NCBI RefSeq assembly: GCF_001949145.1
Contig: NW_019091394.1
Span: 545,758-609,757 of the forward strand
Origin: Acanthaster planci
Lineage: Eukaryota > Echinodermata > Asteroidea > Valvatida > Acanthasteridae
Length of the DNA: 64,000 nt
Direction: 5' to 3'
Shown here one piece after another: positions 42,901-52,030 of this stretch. The notes below the pieces were generated by a model that saw nothing but the letters and a program-made list of their open reading frames with translations, was not told the DNA's origin and did no database searches. The number at the start of each line of letters is the position of its first letter. Within the stretch, counting starts at the first letter, position 1. The translations under genes were made by a program, and so were the position numbers.

Positions 42901-45900
42901 GCCCATCTCCCATGTCTTTAAAGAGACGTTACCATGGCCCGCGACACTCGCTCTGTGTCTCTCTCGTGGCAATCTCTCCAAATCTCTACAGATGTTATTG
43001 TAATCACCCCCATCCGTCCACCCCCCTACCTTTTGCCTGGGACACTTGTGCTGGTGCTGATGTACGCGTGAGGTTTTTTTATCTCTTAATGTGAACTGTG
43101 TGGATTTTTTGTGTCTGTGAGGAGCGGAGGAGGTCATCTATTGGACAGGCCAATGGTCCAGCGATCGACCACGGGCGTTGACGTCTAGACCATGATGGAC
43201 AGGAGAGAGAAGACCGTTCATGGAAAGGACAGAGACGGTTCATTTAATTTTGGTCATGGGGGAGGGATGACGTCATCGTTGTCTGGCTGCAACATGGACG
43301 GACTCCTGTCGTTTCTCATCAGCAGAGTGGTTTGGATAATTAGAGACGATGCCGCCAACATTACATTCCTCAAAGAAAAAAAGTGCAAGGCCCATGCAGT
43401 GTGTGTATGTTGGATGAAGGCGATTGCCCTTTCTCGAGAAATGTAGTCAGGCAAGATTTATGCAAAGAGAGATGAGATTGCGCAAGTTATGATTTGGGGG
43501 AAAAAAATGTGATAGGAAAATGATGCTGACGGACAAAGATGGACTTGTAAGTTTGAGGTAATGATGAGGTTTGATGACCGAGTTAATGATGCAGGCTACT
43601 CCGGGAGATCATGGATGTGTTGATTGCTTTTGAAGGTTTAAATGAGTTATGACTCATTCATTGTCCGTCCGACAGAAAAAAAGTGTTCTGTGTTTATGAC
43701 AGTTTTGCACCATATCCAGTCGCAAGACAGTGCCACAGAATCGGACACAATTTAAAATGCACCAAAATTAGCAAGTTGTCGATGATGCATGGACAAGGTC
43801 ATTGAGGTTGTAATTGATTTCTTGAAGGCAATTCATTTTTTCACTACCCAAAATTTGTTCCCAAATTGCCCCTTCTCCAGAGACGAGCTTGGTCAGTGTT
43901 GAAAGATGAGTAGCTTAAGATTTGCTCCCTCCAGGAACCGCGAGATCTTTGAACTCGTGGGAGTCACACTGTCCTCAAAATTGCCAGGCACTGCATGCGG
44001 TGCATGGTATCGTCAAATGGGCTTCGGGAGCTACGGCTACGTCTAATGTCTCTGTGTATTTCCAGTGGAGCAAAGACCCAGACCTAGCGGTAGACAACTT
44101 TCGGACGCAGCCTGGAAGTGCAGTCGAGATTCCAGTTCAGAGCTTAGAAACATTTCCTTTTTTAATTTGGGCCTAGCCGCCTGAGTTTAGCACCGACTGC
44201 GTTGATTATTCCAAACATAGCTTTTGTGCAAAGTGAACACGTCAGTCAAGACTTAATTCTTGCGATAGCTCAGTGCATCGTTGAGAGTCACACATGCGTG
44301 TGATTTTCATTTTAATTTTTTTTTATGAGCAGACGTGGGAGTTTCTCTCTCAGTATTTATCTTTATGCCCCCTTGGTGCTTAACAGCAAGATATAAAAAG
44401 GTTTCTTGTCGAGCGTCGCACAGCAAGGAAATGACATGTGAAGACAAGCACTTCAGCTATGGCATCCCATTGTCAAGGTTGGCCTATGACAAGTGACCCT
44501 CTCGAGCGCAATTAACATCCCCCATTGAGTCATGCTGTGAATGCATTGTAATATGAGGTTTTTTTTTTCCTTTTTGCTGTGCGATTCTCCCCTGGTGCAG
44601 TAGGAGCAGTAATTTCTGCTGTGAAAGAATTTCTGCCCATTCTTTAAACACTGCAGTCGCACTGCGATGGGTAATCATGCAAAACTACCGGCATCTTTTT
44701 CATGCAAAACTCTCTTTTTCACATAGTTTGTGCATTTCGTTTCAGTGACAGAGATCTTCCTGTTGAAAATATATAAATTGTAATTTTGTAATCTTCCCTT
44801 ATATGGGAGGTGTATGACTCGGCTGTCATTAGGCTAGTATCAGATGATATCGATGAGTTATCAATATCGCTGGCATTTCACAACTTGCAGACGTGTCTAG
44901 CCTTGCTGGACAGCTGGATACCGAGACCTACTGTTGACCCTGTGCCACCCAGCTCCTGGCTTTGAAAACTCCGCCGTGTTTATCTTGGGCATTAAAGATC
45001 AGGCATCCCCCATCTCCTCCCCCCCCCCCCAGATTAACGGTTTCCAAAGGATTTTGTCTCCCAGCAGGAGTGGATCGAAATAATAGCAGGATCGGTTTTT
45101 TTTTTTTTTTTTTTCTCCAGTTTTCCCAAAAGGTTGGGAAGAGGAATAATCTCTACAGGTTGAGCAGTGGTGGTTGGAAATGAAAGTGTAACATTGCCGC
45201 CACAGGGGCTGCTGGATGAAGAAAACTGCGATCAACTGGCGGCAGCCGTCTGGAATTTTTTGGGTTATTATTCCTAGGGAGCTTTCCCCCACACAGTCAG
45301 TGACTGTTGGGACTTGGCAGTAGTGAAGGTAGATAGGTAGGTTGATGCCTATGCAAATATGTCCATGATGTCCCCCCATCCATTCGAATAATGCAGCAGA
45401 GATGGCCATAATATTCTAGTCTTTGTTCCTCCTCCGAATGCAATGACTTTGGGCATTCGCTAAAATGGCGCTTTGGAGGCACCGCCTGTTCTGAAAACAG
45501 ACATGTGCAAACATGCCCTCAACTGAGAGGTTTTGTCCGGGCGAGTGTTGCTGGGGTTACTGTGTTGTCTCTTTGTCGCACCGTGCACAGTTAGACTTGT
45601 TTTGTGAGGGCTTGTTGTGCGCCCTTGGGTCCTTTGCATGCGGATGCGCTTCAGGCAATCAGAGGTCAAGAATCTTGCTGGCACTGCCTCGACGGTGGTG
45701 TCTCTGCGATCTACCTCCTCCACTCTTCCCGATTGCTTCTCCTGTCTTGGTACATGTACACTGTAGGTCAGCTGACCTTTCGCCAAATACCTCGAGTGCG
45801 TTGCGAGGTGGCATTGTTGACGCTAATTTCTCAAACCCCCTTGTCCCCTCCATCAGCGTGATTAACGCTTTAATAGGACCCTCTCTCCCTCAGTCGCGGT

Positions 45901-48257
45901 AGCCGTGCTCTCTCGGAAAATATTTACATACAGAAAAGGGAAGGTGTCGCAGGTCTCTCGATAAATAATGCAGTCTCTGATTCACCGGATTCCATCAAAG
46001 GGTAGCGTTGTATGCACAACGCGTCATGGGTGGTTGCTCATTTATATAGCGGTAAAGACTTGCCGTGCCTGGACTGAAGTGATCGAGGTCAGGAGTGGGC
46101 AGCAACCTTATCTATCTTTCACTGTGACTGAGGTACACATCCTACTCTAGTCTGTACGAATTGGTTATTTTTGAATGGTTGTGCATTGGCATCTCTTCTG
46201 TCACTCTCTGGCCTTTGTCTACAATGTGTCTGTCCTTGTTTTGTCTGACCTGATGTGGTAGCTTGCCAATTACTGTTTCTTTACTGTTGAGCTTTTGAGA
46301 AAGATTTCATCGACATGTGATCATCAAAGATTCCCCGCTCCTGACAACATATTTTTCGCTGACACAGTGGGACATCTTGAAGGTCTGGAACTGAGAAGTA
46401 AAATGTGAAGGACTGTGGTAATTCTGGTAGAAATGCTTTGTCTAGTCCATTGACCTCTTTTCTCATGGTTTTGCAGGTTTTCACCGGGTGTGGCAAGCCC
46501 CGCCTGAAATCTCGGCTGACTAGGCGAGATGCAGACACAGAGGAAGCTACTCTACCAGCTGGCAATGTCACGGCTGGGGCTGAAGATGGAGCTAGCACTG
46601 AGGGAGCCCCCGTTGGAGAACACGAGGCTGCTACCGGACGGGAGGCTGCCGGCGAGCGCCCCCCTGAAGGCCAACGTGAGGCCGCGGCCGGGCGTGGCGC
46701 CGACCAGCGCGCCCCCAGCACCAGGAGGCAGAGGCAGCGGGGGCGGGACCCGGGGCGGGGTCAAGGCCGGGGGCGGGACCAGGACCGCGGACCCCACCGC
46801 ACCACGCCGGCCGACAACGTGCCCACCATGGAGAAGCTGGTCAAAGACGTCCGCAGCAACCTGCGAGAGACCAAGGGTTTCTGGACGCTGCTGCCCTACA
46901 TGTTCTGTGACGACGTTGCAGCTGATGTGGCCGTGGAGAACATGTGCTGGAATGGGCACTCCAAGGGCAGGTGAGTAATAGGAGGAAACCAGTTGATATT
47001 GACCCTAGTGCCAAGGATCTACTCGGTAGAATATAAACCTGCTAAGCTGGTTTACTCGCTAACCACAGATACGCCAAGAACTTGTCGCAAATAGCATTGG
47101 ACTGTGTCCAACTTACCTGGCTTTGGCTTGAGATTGCATTTCATCCAAGGCTATGATGGTGACTGTAGCCACTTCCCACAGAGTTACGTGAAATTGCAAG
47201 TCGCAGTCACGTAAGATGGACATGGCATTACGTGACACTTAGGATGGTAAGTGATATTATCTGAGAAAATCATCAGTCTCAGTGGCTCCGTGAGTTTGGC
47301 CCCCCAATATCCGTCATCATCACGTTCCTTAACTTGGATAGTTTGAAAGGGAACTTGACTTGTAGTCTCTCGTGTTTCCTTTCTACTCAGTTACACACAT
47401 CCTCCTGTTGGCAACGGCATAGCCAATCAGGTGGATAACCCAGAGGTTCCCATGGAGACAGCCCCACCCAACTTCCTCATCAACAAGCACATCACTTCCC
47501 TGCGCACCATCACCAGTCGGCTGAATGGCGCCTTCAACGGGGAGGACGTCGAATGGGTTGACAGTAAGTAATACTTTTCCAGTAATGAAAGTGCCAACCC
47601 TTGTCAAGTCCAAGGTGCAGTCTTGCGTTAATGCGTTGTCGCCCGTTTCAGAAACTGATATCTTGACATCGGGCTTGTGTTGGGTCGGGTTCACCAGCGA
47701 GGTTGTTTGGGCAGCCCTGATGTGTTGAAGAGAAGGTTCGCCAGCACACCGCAGTAAAGGATGAATGAATGTGCTTGAATCTAAAATCCTTGCCTGTGGT
47801 TTCCCTGTTGGACTCCATCTAATATGGCACATTACTGTAAAGAATGCTTTTCTTTTTCACTGTTTGGCAGTTTAGAATGCATCCTCAGTTGTGGTATATC
47901 CGCCCAACAACTTTTTTAGACTGTTGTGCACCATTATGTCCAGTCCTGAAGACTATCCGTGTTTATTTGAAACGCTCATCTCTTCACTTTTTTTCGTCCA
48001 CTTTTGTTTCTGTGTCAACAGCCGAACCCTATAGCAGCGGCTCGGGGAGTGGAAGTGGCTCTGGTGATGGCATAGAAGGCGGGAACGAGGTTGGAGTCAT
48101 CGGGGCCAATGAGGTGGACTTCACAGAGGTGGAGGACCCAATCTATCGGCCCACCCGGAAACCCAACAGTGCCCCGTCGTTATGCGTAGGTTATGCAACT
48201 CGGTGGCTTCTCAGTGTGTGCGCAACGACCGTTTTTGCTTTCCGTTTGTTGTGGTAG
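778..48257 (+). CDS. glypican, GPC4/GPC6-like (8 coding exons, complete)
   Basis: This is a cell-surface heparan-sulfate proteoglycan core protein of the GPC1/2/4/6 (Dally-like/Knypek) class, which in animals modulates Wnt, Hedgehog, BMP and FGF signalling. Exons are 778-940, 9975-10133, 27769-28160, 35346-35511, 38221-38351, 46477-46970, 47391-47563 and 48022-48257. They join in phase into 1914 nt (637 aa). The sequence shows a signal peptide (about residues 1-26), all 14 conserved cysteines (the first at C31, C61, C67, C68, spaced almost exactly as in vertebrate GPC1), the PFGDVP motif, a convertase-like RLTRR at 350-354, an NVT sequon, Ser-Gly repeats at 565-574 and a C-terminal hydrophobic GPI-type tail. 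Vertebrate GPC4/6 are about 555 residues; the extra length is mostly the exon 6 linker. Family assignment is very secure; which vertebrate paralogue is closest is not. Confidence 0.96.
941..9974 (+). other. glypican intron 1 (9.0 kb)
   Basis: A GT-AG intron with donor GTAAGA and a pyrimidine-rich acceptor (..CTTTGCTCCTTTGCAG). No nested gene is recognised. It contains dispersed TACATGTA-type palindromes, clustered around 2690-2800 and 9570-9670, and a G10 run near 6550. Open frames are short and of no recognisable family. Confidence 0.8.
2690..2795. repeat. TACATGTA-rich palindromic cluster
   Basis: Repeated ATGTACA/TACATGTA units, including TGTACATGTATACATGTACA, give self-complementary potential over about 100 bp. 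It is one of several such clusters in the window and looks like simple-sequence expansion rather than a gene. Confidence 0.6.
9975..10133 (+). CDS. glypican exon 2
   Basis: Follows a strong polypyrimidine tract and CAG acceptor. It encodes [14 protein letters not shown] and MEEKLSQ, matching the conserved [D/E]HL[K/R]IC.Q..TCC..[E/D]MEE block of glypicans, and carries Cys 61, 67 and 68. It ends ..RRAERFD in phase 1 at the donor GTAAGT (10134). A Cys found at this stretch in GPC4 (within SEQC) is absent, as it is in GPC1. No open frame longer than the exon explains it better. Confidence 0.93.
11433..11492 (+). repeat. 30 bp perfect tandem duplication
   Basis: Two identical 30 bp units (11433-11462 and 11463-11492), beginning TGTTTGGTGCGATTTGACGG, lie directly head to tail. 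They are surrounded by unrelated AT-rich intron sequence. Perfect identity implies a recent duplication or a variable-number locus. Confidence 0.9.
12529..12778. mobile_element. foldback MITE-like element, copy 1
   Basis: A ~250 bp non-coding element that recurs at 25941-26195 in the same orientation. Its ends are inverted repeats: the left end reads ATGGGTAATTTCAGAAATAA and the right end, reverse-complemented, ATGAGTAATTCTAGAAATAG. The inverted similarity continues inward through a CCCTGT..CATCTGAC block, giving an arm of roughly 75 bp. No transposase frame is present. A clear target-site duplication is not visible, so the superfamily is unassigned. Confidence 0.8.
18501..18519. repeat. (GA)n microsatellite
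   Basis: An uninterrupted GA dinucleotide run of about nine units in glypican intron 2. Confidence 0.9.
18965..19040. repeat. TACATGTA-rich palindromic cluster
   Basis: Overlapping copies of GTACATGTAC and TGTACATT with near-perfect dyad symmetry, including GTACATGTACAT and TTGTACATGTACGT. Simple-sequence in character, with no coding potential. Confidence 0.6.
21425..21447. repeat. (TA)n followed by poly-A
   Basis: A (TA)7 run immediately followed by about ten A residues. This is a simple-sequence tract inside glypican intron 2. Confidence 0.85.
23740..23842. repeat. TACATGTA-rich palindromic cluster
   Basis: At least seven ATGTAC/GTACAT units in 100 bp, partly spaced by TG-rich sequence. 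The long overlapping open frames on both strands here (rich in Met-Tyr-Thr-Cys-His-Val) are translations of this repeat and are not genes. Confidence 0.65.
25941..26195. mobile_element. foldback MITE-like element, copy 2
   Basis: The better-preserved copy of the element at 12529-12778. Its ends match almost perfectly: left GTGGGTAATTCCAGAAATTA and right, reverse-complemented, GTGGGTAATTCCAGAAAGTA, both followed by GGGGTCCA. The central part is nearly identical to copy 1 (for example the block TTTGAAATCAAT near 26090). It has no coding capacity and is probably mobilised in trans. Flanks show no obvious target duplication. Confidence 0.85.
27769..28160 (+). CDS. glypican exon 3
   Basis: Encodes [18 protein letters not shown], then [17 protein letters not shown] and [12 protein letters not shown], ending [11 protein letters not shown]. 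These are the best-conserved glypican core-helix blocks: F[F/H]..L, [T/G]YG.LY.QN, YY.G.[L/V]L.E, ..RM[F]..[L/V][10 protein letters not shown] and RAF[V/I][A/V]AR[T/S]F.QGL. It contains the ECV cysteine (5th of 14). The exon starts after TGTTGCAG, with AT completing an Asn codon, and ends in phase 0 at 28160 before GTGTGT. GC content is much higher than the flanking intron. Confidence 0.97.
28161..35345 (+). other. glypican intron 3 (7.2 kb)
   Basis: GT-AG intron with donor GTGTGT and acceptor ATTTCCCAG. It contains poly-purine tracts near 28860 and 29945 and a T7G8 junction at 31315-31329. No nested gene is recognised. Confidence 0.8.
35346..35511 (+). CDS. glypican exon 4: six-cysteine block
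   Basis: Encodes [20 protein letters not shown], then [20 protein letters not shown] and [15 protein letters not shown]. It aligns throughout with the most diagnostic glypican signature, C..[A/L][L/V].[K/R]M.YC.HC.G...KPC..YC.N...GCLA.Q..LD.EWN. Six of the 14 cysteines are here. Starts in phase 0 after TCCCAG and ends in phase 1 (one G) before GTATGT. Confidence 0.97.
35512..38220 (+). other. glypican intron 4 (2.7 kb)
   Basis: GT-AG intron with donor GTATGT and acceptor TTTCTATTCTAG. It contains a C11-G-A10 tract near 35778-35799 and otherwise shows nothing recognisable. Confidence 0.8.
38221..38351 (+). CDS. glypican exon 5
   Basis: Encodes [20 protein letters not shown] and [19 protein letters not shown], matching vertebrate GPC4/6 (ERLEGP.NIE.VM.PID[V/I][K/R]IS[D/E]AIMNMQ[D/E]N). 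This block favours the GPC4/6 class over GPC1/2. It starts after TCTAG, with AT completing an Asp codon, and ends in phase 0. The donor GTTTGG is weak, so the boundary rests mainly on phase and homology. Confidence 0.95.
44019..44095. repeat. diverged hairpin repeat, copy 1
   Basis: Shares GGGCTTC..GAGCTACGGCTA, TGTCT..GTGT.TTTCCA, GGAGC.A.GAC and AGACCTAG with 57642-57722 in the same order. GCTACGTCT and AGACCTAGC at its two ends are near inverted repeats. It may be the end of an old DNA transposon, which is an inference. Confidence 0.5.
45096..45114. repeat. poly-T tract (T19)
   Basis: An uninterrupted run of 19 T in glypican intron 5, about 65 bp downstream of a C12 run. Confidence 0.9.
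46477..46970 (+). CDS. glypican exon 6: convertase site and expanded linker
   Basis: Starts [10 protein letters not shown] (12th Cys), aligning with the V[F/I].GCG.P start of the equivalent vertebrate exon. RLTRR (residues 350-354) fits a furin-type RXXR site, known to be cut in the GPC3/4/6 linker. A ~90 residue low-complexity linker follows, first acidic/Ala-rich with an NVT sequon, then strongly Arg/Gly/Gln-rich ([18 protein letters not shown]). The core resumes with [19 protein letters not shown] and CDD...CWNG (Cys 13 and 14). The linker is very GC-rich and has open frames in several frames; homology fixes the frame. Ends in phase 2 before GTGAGT. Confidence 0.94.
46971..47390 (+). other. 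glypican intron 6 (420 bp)
   Basis: GT-AG intron with donor GTGAGT and acceptor TTTCTACTCAG. Nothing else is recognisable. Confidence 0.9.
47391..47563 (+). CDS. glypican exon 7
   Basis: Encodes [20 protein letters not shown] and [20 protein letters not shown], the conserved glypican G[N/D]G[L/I]ANQ..NPEV...T..P and M...L..A[Y/F]NG.DV[D/E] blocks. It continues the CWNG.[G/S][K/R] sequence of exon 6 without a gap and ends in phase 1 before GTAAGT. Confidence 0.96.
47564..48021 (+). other. glypican intron 7 (458 bp)
   Basis: GT-AG intron with donor GTAAGT and acceptor TTTCTGTGTCAACAG. A minus-strand open frame of 149 codons spans this intron and exon 7 and is judged a shadow. Confidence 0.9.
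48022..48257 (+). CDS. glypican exon 8: GAG attachment and GPI signal
   Basis: Encodes [17 protein letters not shown], five consecutive Ser-Gly dipeptides next to acidic residues, the classic heparan-sulfate attachment context placed just before the GPI anchor. An acidic stretch ([11 protein letters not shown]) follows, then a candidate small-residue omega region (NSAPS) and a hydrophobic tail ([17 protein letters not shown]) ending at TAG. The CxxxxC pair that follows the Ser-Gly repeats in several vertebrate glypicans is missing. The tail is less uniformly hydrophobic than typical GPI signals, so an alternative terminal exon cannot be excluded. Confidence 0.88.
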
Positions 48258-48522
48258 TGACAGGGTACGTGTCCTTTTCTTCGTTGTTGCTTGTAGATGT
48301 CATGAAGTTCATTTTGTTGAGTGTTTTTTGCTTTTTAAAAAGATACAGAAACACGGGAACAGATATTTGGTGCTGAACCACATGGGTAAAAATGATTACT
48401 TTCATATTTAGAGACCCTTTTAGGGGAAAACTCAAGTTGGCGTGAAAGAAATGCCCCAACCTCGAGTCCAAAAAGAATCATAAGTGATATTGTGTGTGTC
48501 ATAATCAAGGATTCTCTAGTGT

Positions 48523-48606
48523 GATGTTGTGATGATGTCATCAGATGTTGTGATGATGTCATTAGATGTTGTGATGATGTCGTCAGATGTTGTGATGATG
48601 TCATCA
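48523..48606 (+). repeat. 21 bp tandem repeat, 4 units, in 3' UTR
   Basis: Four head-to-tail units of GATGTTGTGATGATGTCATC plus A, at 48523, 48544, 48565 and 48586, differ by only one base each in units 2 and 3. The array starts 266 bp after the glypican stop codon. Being a multiple of three, it creates an artificial seven-residue repeat on the minus strand. Confidence 0.92.
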
Positions 48607-51600
48607 AGCAGCGACAACCACATTGTATTTCGAGGTGAAAGCATTTTTGTATCGGGTTGTATCTTTGGTAACTAACATTTACTCCATCTAGGGCTCAAAA
48701 TCAAAGTTGAGGAATAAATTGGAGCCGTTTTTTTTCCCCCCATGCAAAATACTTCTCCTACTGAAAACTTTACTTTTTCAGAGGAAATTTAAATTGTACC
48801 ATGCTCATTACAGACGATAATTTCATACTCTTTAAAAGGGTCCCTTTTGTAATGAAAAGAAAAGCTTTTTGTAAAAAAAAAAAGAGTAAAATGCTGCATG
48901 GTATGCATTTTAATTAATATTTATTCCCAAGTTATTTTTAAGTTCTAGTCACAAAGATATTAGACATTTGATGCAGTGACTAGAAAGGGTTAATTTTTGG
49001 ACTCCAAATGGAAATGAGTTTGTGGACAAAAACATGAGAGCTTTCTAATTGTCTGCAATTATCATTATGCATTGCAGCTTGATGAAAGAGAGTTTTAATC
49101 AATTAAGCCAGCATTGCTTACAGTCAAACTGGAATTTGTTTTTAATCCAACCAAAATGATGTAATTGGTATTTTAGAGAATTTTTATCAACCTGTTTGTC
49201 GTGCATATTCCAATGATTAAATTACAGTGGCTTTTTCGATACAAAAGTAGCTTAGAGTGTGAGCTTTTTGTAGTTTTTGCTTCAATTCATGATTGCTTTT
49301 AAATGTTTATCAAATCAAACAAACATGTATCAGTTGAAAAAAAAAGTTGCCCAGCTGGGAAAACTGATTATCATATTACATGGATTGAAACCGATCCTTA
49401 AAGCATTTTGATTTGTGTATTTGATTGTGCGTACACGTTTATGCTGAAGACCATTTGTTGTGGTGCTTCTTCAGCATTCTTCCCCAGCAAGGCATTATGG
49501 GACTGAACTGTGAGAGAATCTGTTAGAATTCTTGTACATTTGACATTGAAAATTAATCATTTTTGATGTATATTATTGTATTATGTACCTCAGTTTTGAT
49601 GGTCAACATTGTTTTTATGGGCTCTCAAAATCTTGAGTTAAAGTGAAAGTTTGAGAAATTCTTCTTTTGTTAATTTAGAATGCCTTCGTCTGTAATGACT
49701 GTCGTCATCAACATTTCCAAAATAATTGAGTGAAGTGTTTGTTTACAGATGAGCAGGTTTTGTTGGGTAAGGTAATTTAGAAATTTGGGAAGCACGGGAA
49801 CTTCATGAAAACTTAAATCAAGTCGCGGAATTTCACTTCTGTATAGTTCACACGGACGATGTCTGGATTGTTTGTCTCGTGTCTTGTTTGGAGACACGCT
49901 TTATGAGTTATCCAATAAGACAACGTTTTTCTTGACCCGTATTTATTGGACATATTTCTTTAAAAAAAAAATCCATCATCAGCAGTATTTGATGCAGAAA
50001 TGTAACTGAAAATGATAATAATAAAAAAACACACTTAAATAAGGGCTTGTTTAAAACCAAAGCTATGCAAAGTTTGCATGCCACCATGTGAGTGTTATGG
50101 TATAATTTGAAGTAAACCGTTTTTGTACTTTTGTATTGTTTCTGATTTGTGTTCCCCCCTCCTCAGTATTGTAGAAGTCTACAAAGCTGTACGCGTAACA
50201 TGCTCCGTCACATGTCATGTTCCTCTGTTTTTGCACCTGCTGTTTTCACGGGTCTTACTTTGGCCACAATAACCGGAATGTGCCACTGTTTAATAGCAGC
50301 ATAGTCAATCAGTGTGATACTCACTCTCAGCATCAATGGCTGACTGTCCGGACAGCCTGAGTGACAGATTTAGACCGCTGAAGAATTCTCGTGAAAGCTC
50401 GCTGGATCTCGTTGTCTTGCTGTTCTTTGCTTTGAGGCCGTGGCAGTGCACCCACGTTGATATCACTCCCCAAGCTTACAACAGAGTAGTGTTGTGTCCT
50501 TATGACCTGTAGGGAACCAATGAAATACAAATCCAGTGCAGTTGAAGTCAACCAGCTTGTTCTAAAGTAGTTTTGTCAATGTTTTATGTTTCTGGCTCAC
50601 CTCTTTAGTTGGACAAACCGTATCATGCTTAGCAAGCGACAATTCACCTATCTGTAAAGCTTTTTGTTTGAATGTACAGTTAACGCACTGCCTGTAGAGC
50701 TAAAATACCTCATGTAAGCGTTTTTATCAAAGCGGTGAAGTACTTTTTAACCAAATGTTTTTGTTATATTATTGGTCGCTGTGTTGTTGGCACTGAGTGT
50801 TTCATCGAGTTGTAACTGAAGAAAATCTTAACTGAAAGAAAAAAAAAACAAAACAAAAAAAACAACTGATTAAAAGGTGGACCATAAAGTGTGGGTTTGC
50901 AACATGTGAATATGTACAGAATTAATAGATGTTGATTAAAGAGACAGGCGAGAGGAGAGTCTGTGAGAGAGTGAGAGTATGAGAGTGTCACCAATGAAGA
51001 GAACAATCTCTGTATTTTAAACAAAAGAAAAACCATGACGACTTGTAACTATTTACTACTTAAAAACTTTAAACTAAAAAAAATGTGTAAAAGTAAGATT
51101 TTTTTGTATTGAAGCTAGCTGCTGTAGAGAAGATTAGTTTTGTGTAACTTATTCAAAGTTTGGAAGTATACATATCTGATGGAGTTTGGTTTTCGTTTAT
51201 CAAACGGAAAAGGAGAGGTTTTACTTTTTGTGGAAGATTTTTTTTGTTGTTGTTGTAAAAATGGATACAGGTATAATACCTCGAATATCCCCCCAGCCTG
51301 ATCCTAAAAAAGGGCAAGGGAAGTTTGAAGCCGCCAGTATTTTTAACAGGGTAGAATTATTCAAGCTAGTTCTTTTTCTTTTCTGGCATAGAGAGGAATG
51401 CCTCTGATTCAAAACTCAACTGGGGGAGATTGTTCAAGAGAATTAATTGCAGGAAATGTTACGCGTTTGTGTAATGGTGTTTTTGATACCGTGTGTGGAG
51501 AAAATTGTCACAGTGGAAGAAGAAAAAAAATTAAACAAGAACTGTGTTGTTTCCAGTCGTATATACAGTCAAGATTTTAAAATGAAAGTGCAGTCGGAAA

Positions 51601-51742
51601 ATTTGTGGAAAAAAAAATGCACTTCATTTCTCATGACGAACGGGGGGCCAAATGCCCACAGTTGTAAACATTCTTTGAAACAGAAGTCTGCACTGTAATT
51701 TTTCACGGCACCGGACGCTATTTTTTGGACGGTACAAGTTGT

Positions 51743-52030
51743 ATGATCGGCTTGAGCTTGTGGTTGTGCATTGGTAGTTGGTACTTGGGTGTTGTCAAAT
51801 TCGTGAACTGTACAGATTTTAAATCAACTTTTGTCATGTGTGGTCACACGAGGGCGCCATTACTTGGCGGGGGGAATGCCAAGGGAGGGCGCTGTATTAC
51901 ATGTAAACTAAAAAAAGGTAATTGCCTGTTGGACAAGCACATTGAACCTTGCAGTTATCATGCTTGTGCAAGGGGCAGGACTTGCAAAAAGCTGTATAAA
52001 GAGAGATGTGGTAAGGAAACTAACTTATGA
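51743..52030 (+). other. Cys-rich small open frame in the 3' UTR region
   Basis: The ATG at 51743 opens a 95-codon frame. It begins with a hydrophobic, signal-peptide-like stretch (MIGLSLWLCIGSWYLGVV), continues into a basic segment with about nine further cysteines, and ends at TGA. No family is recognised. It could be a chance frame in UTR sequence or a small secreted peptide. Confidence 0.15.

Larger units (their letters stand above)
38352..46476 (+). other. glypican intron 5 (8.1 kb)
   Basis: Intron with the weak donor GTTTGG and acceptor ATGGTTTTGCAG. It contains a T8G10 junction (39945-39962), a C12 run (45019-45030), a T19 run (45096-45114) and one copy of a diverged hairpin repeat (44019-44095). 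Overlapping open frames near 45460-45900 on both strands resemble nothing known. Confidence 0.8.

Noticed and set aside
45460-45902. Overlapping 108-129 codon frames on both strands in intron 5
   Set aside because: Mutually overlapping, no recognised domain. Probably chance frames in a locally GC-richer stretch.
46281-46721. Long minus-strand frames across glypican exon 6 (also 46552-46959)
   Set aside because: The GC-rich linker is open in several frames. Only the + strand frame carries glypican homology before and after it, so the others are shadows.
46529-46978. Alternative + strand 149-codon frame over exon 6
   Set aside because: Offset from the glypican frame. It would lose the conserved CDD and CWNG cysteines and has no homology.
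47383-47832. 149-codon minus-strand frame over glypican exon 7 and intron 7
   Set aside because: Antisense to a conserved exon with no family resemblance.
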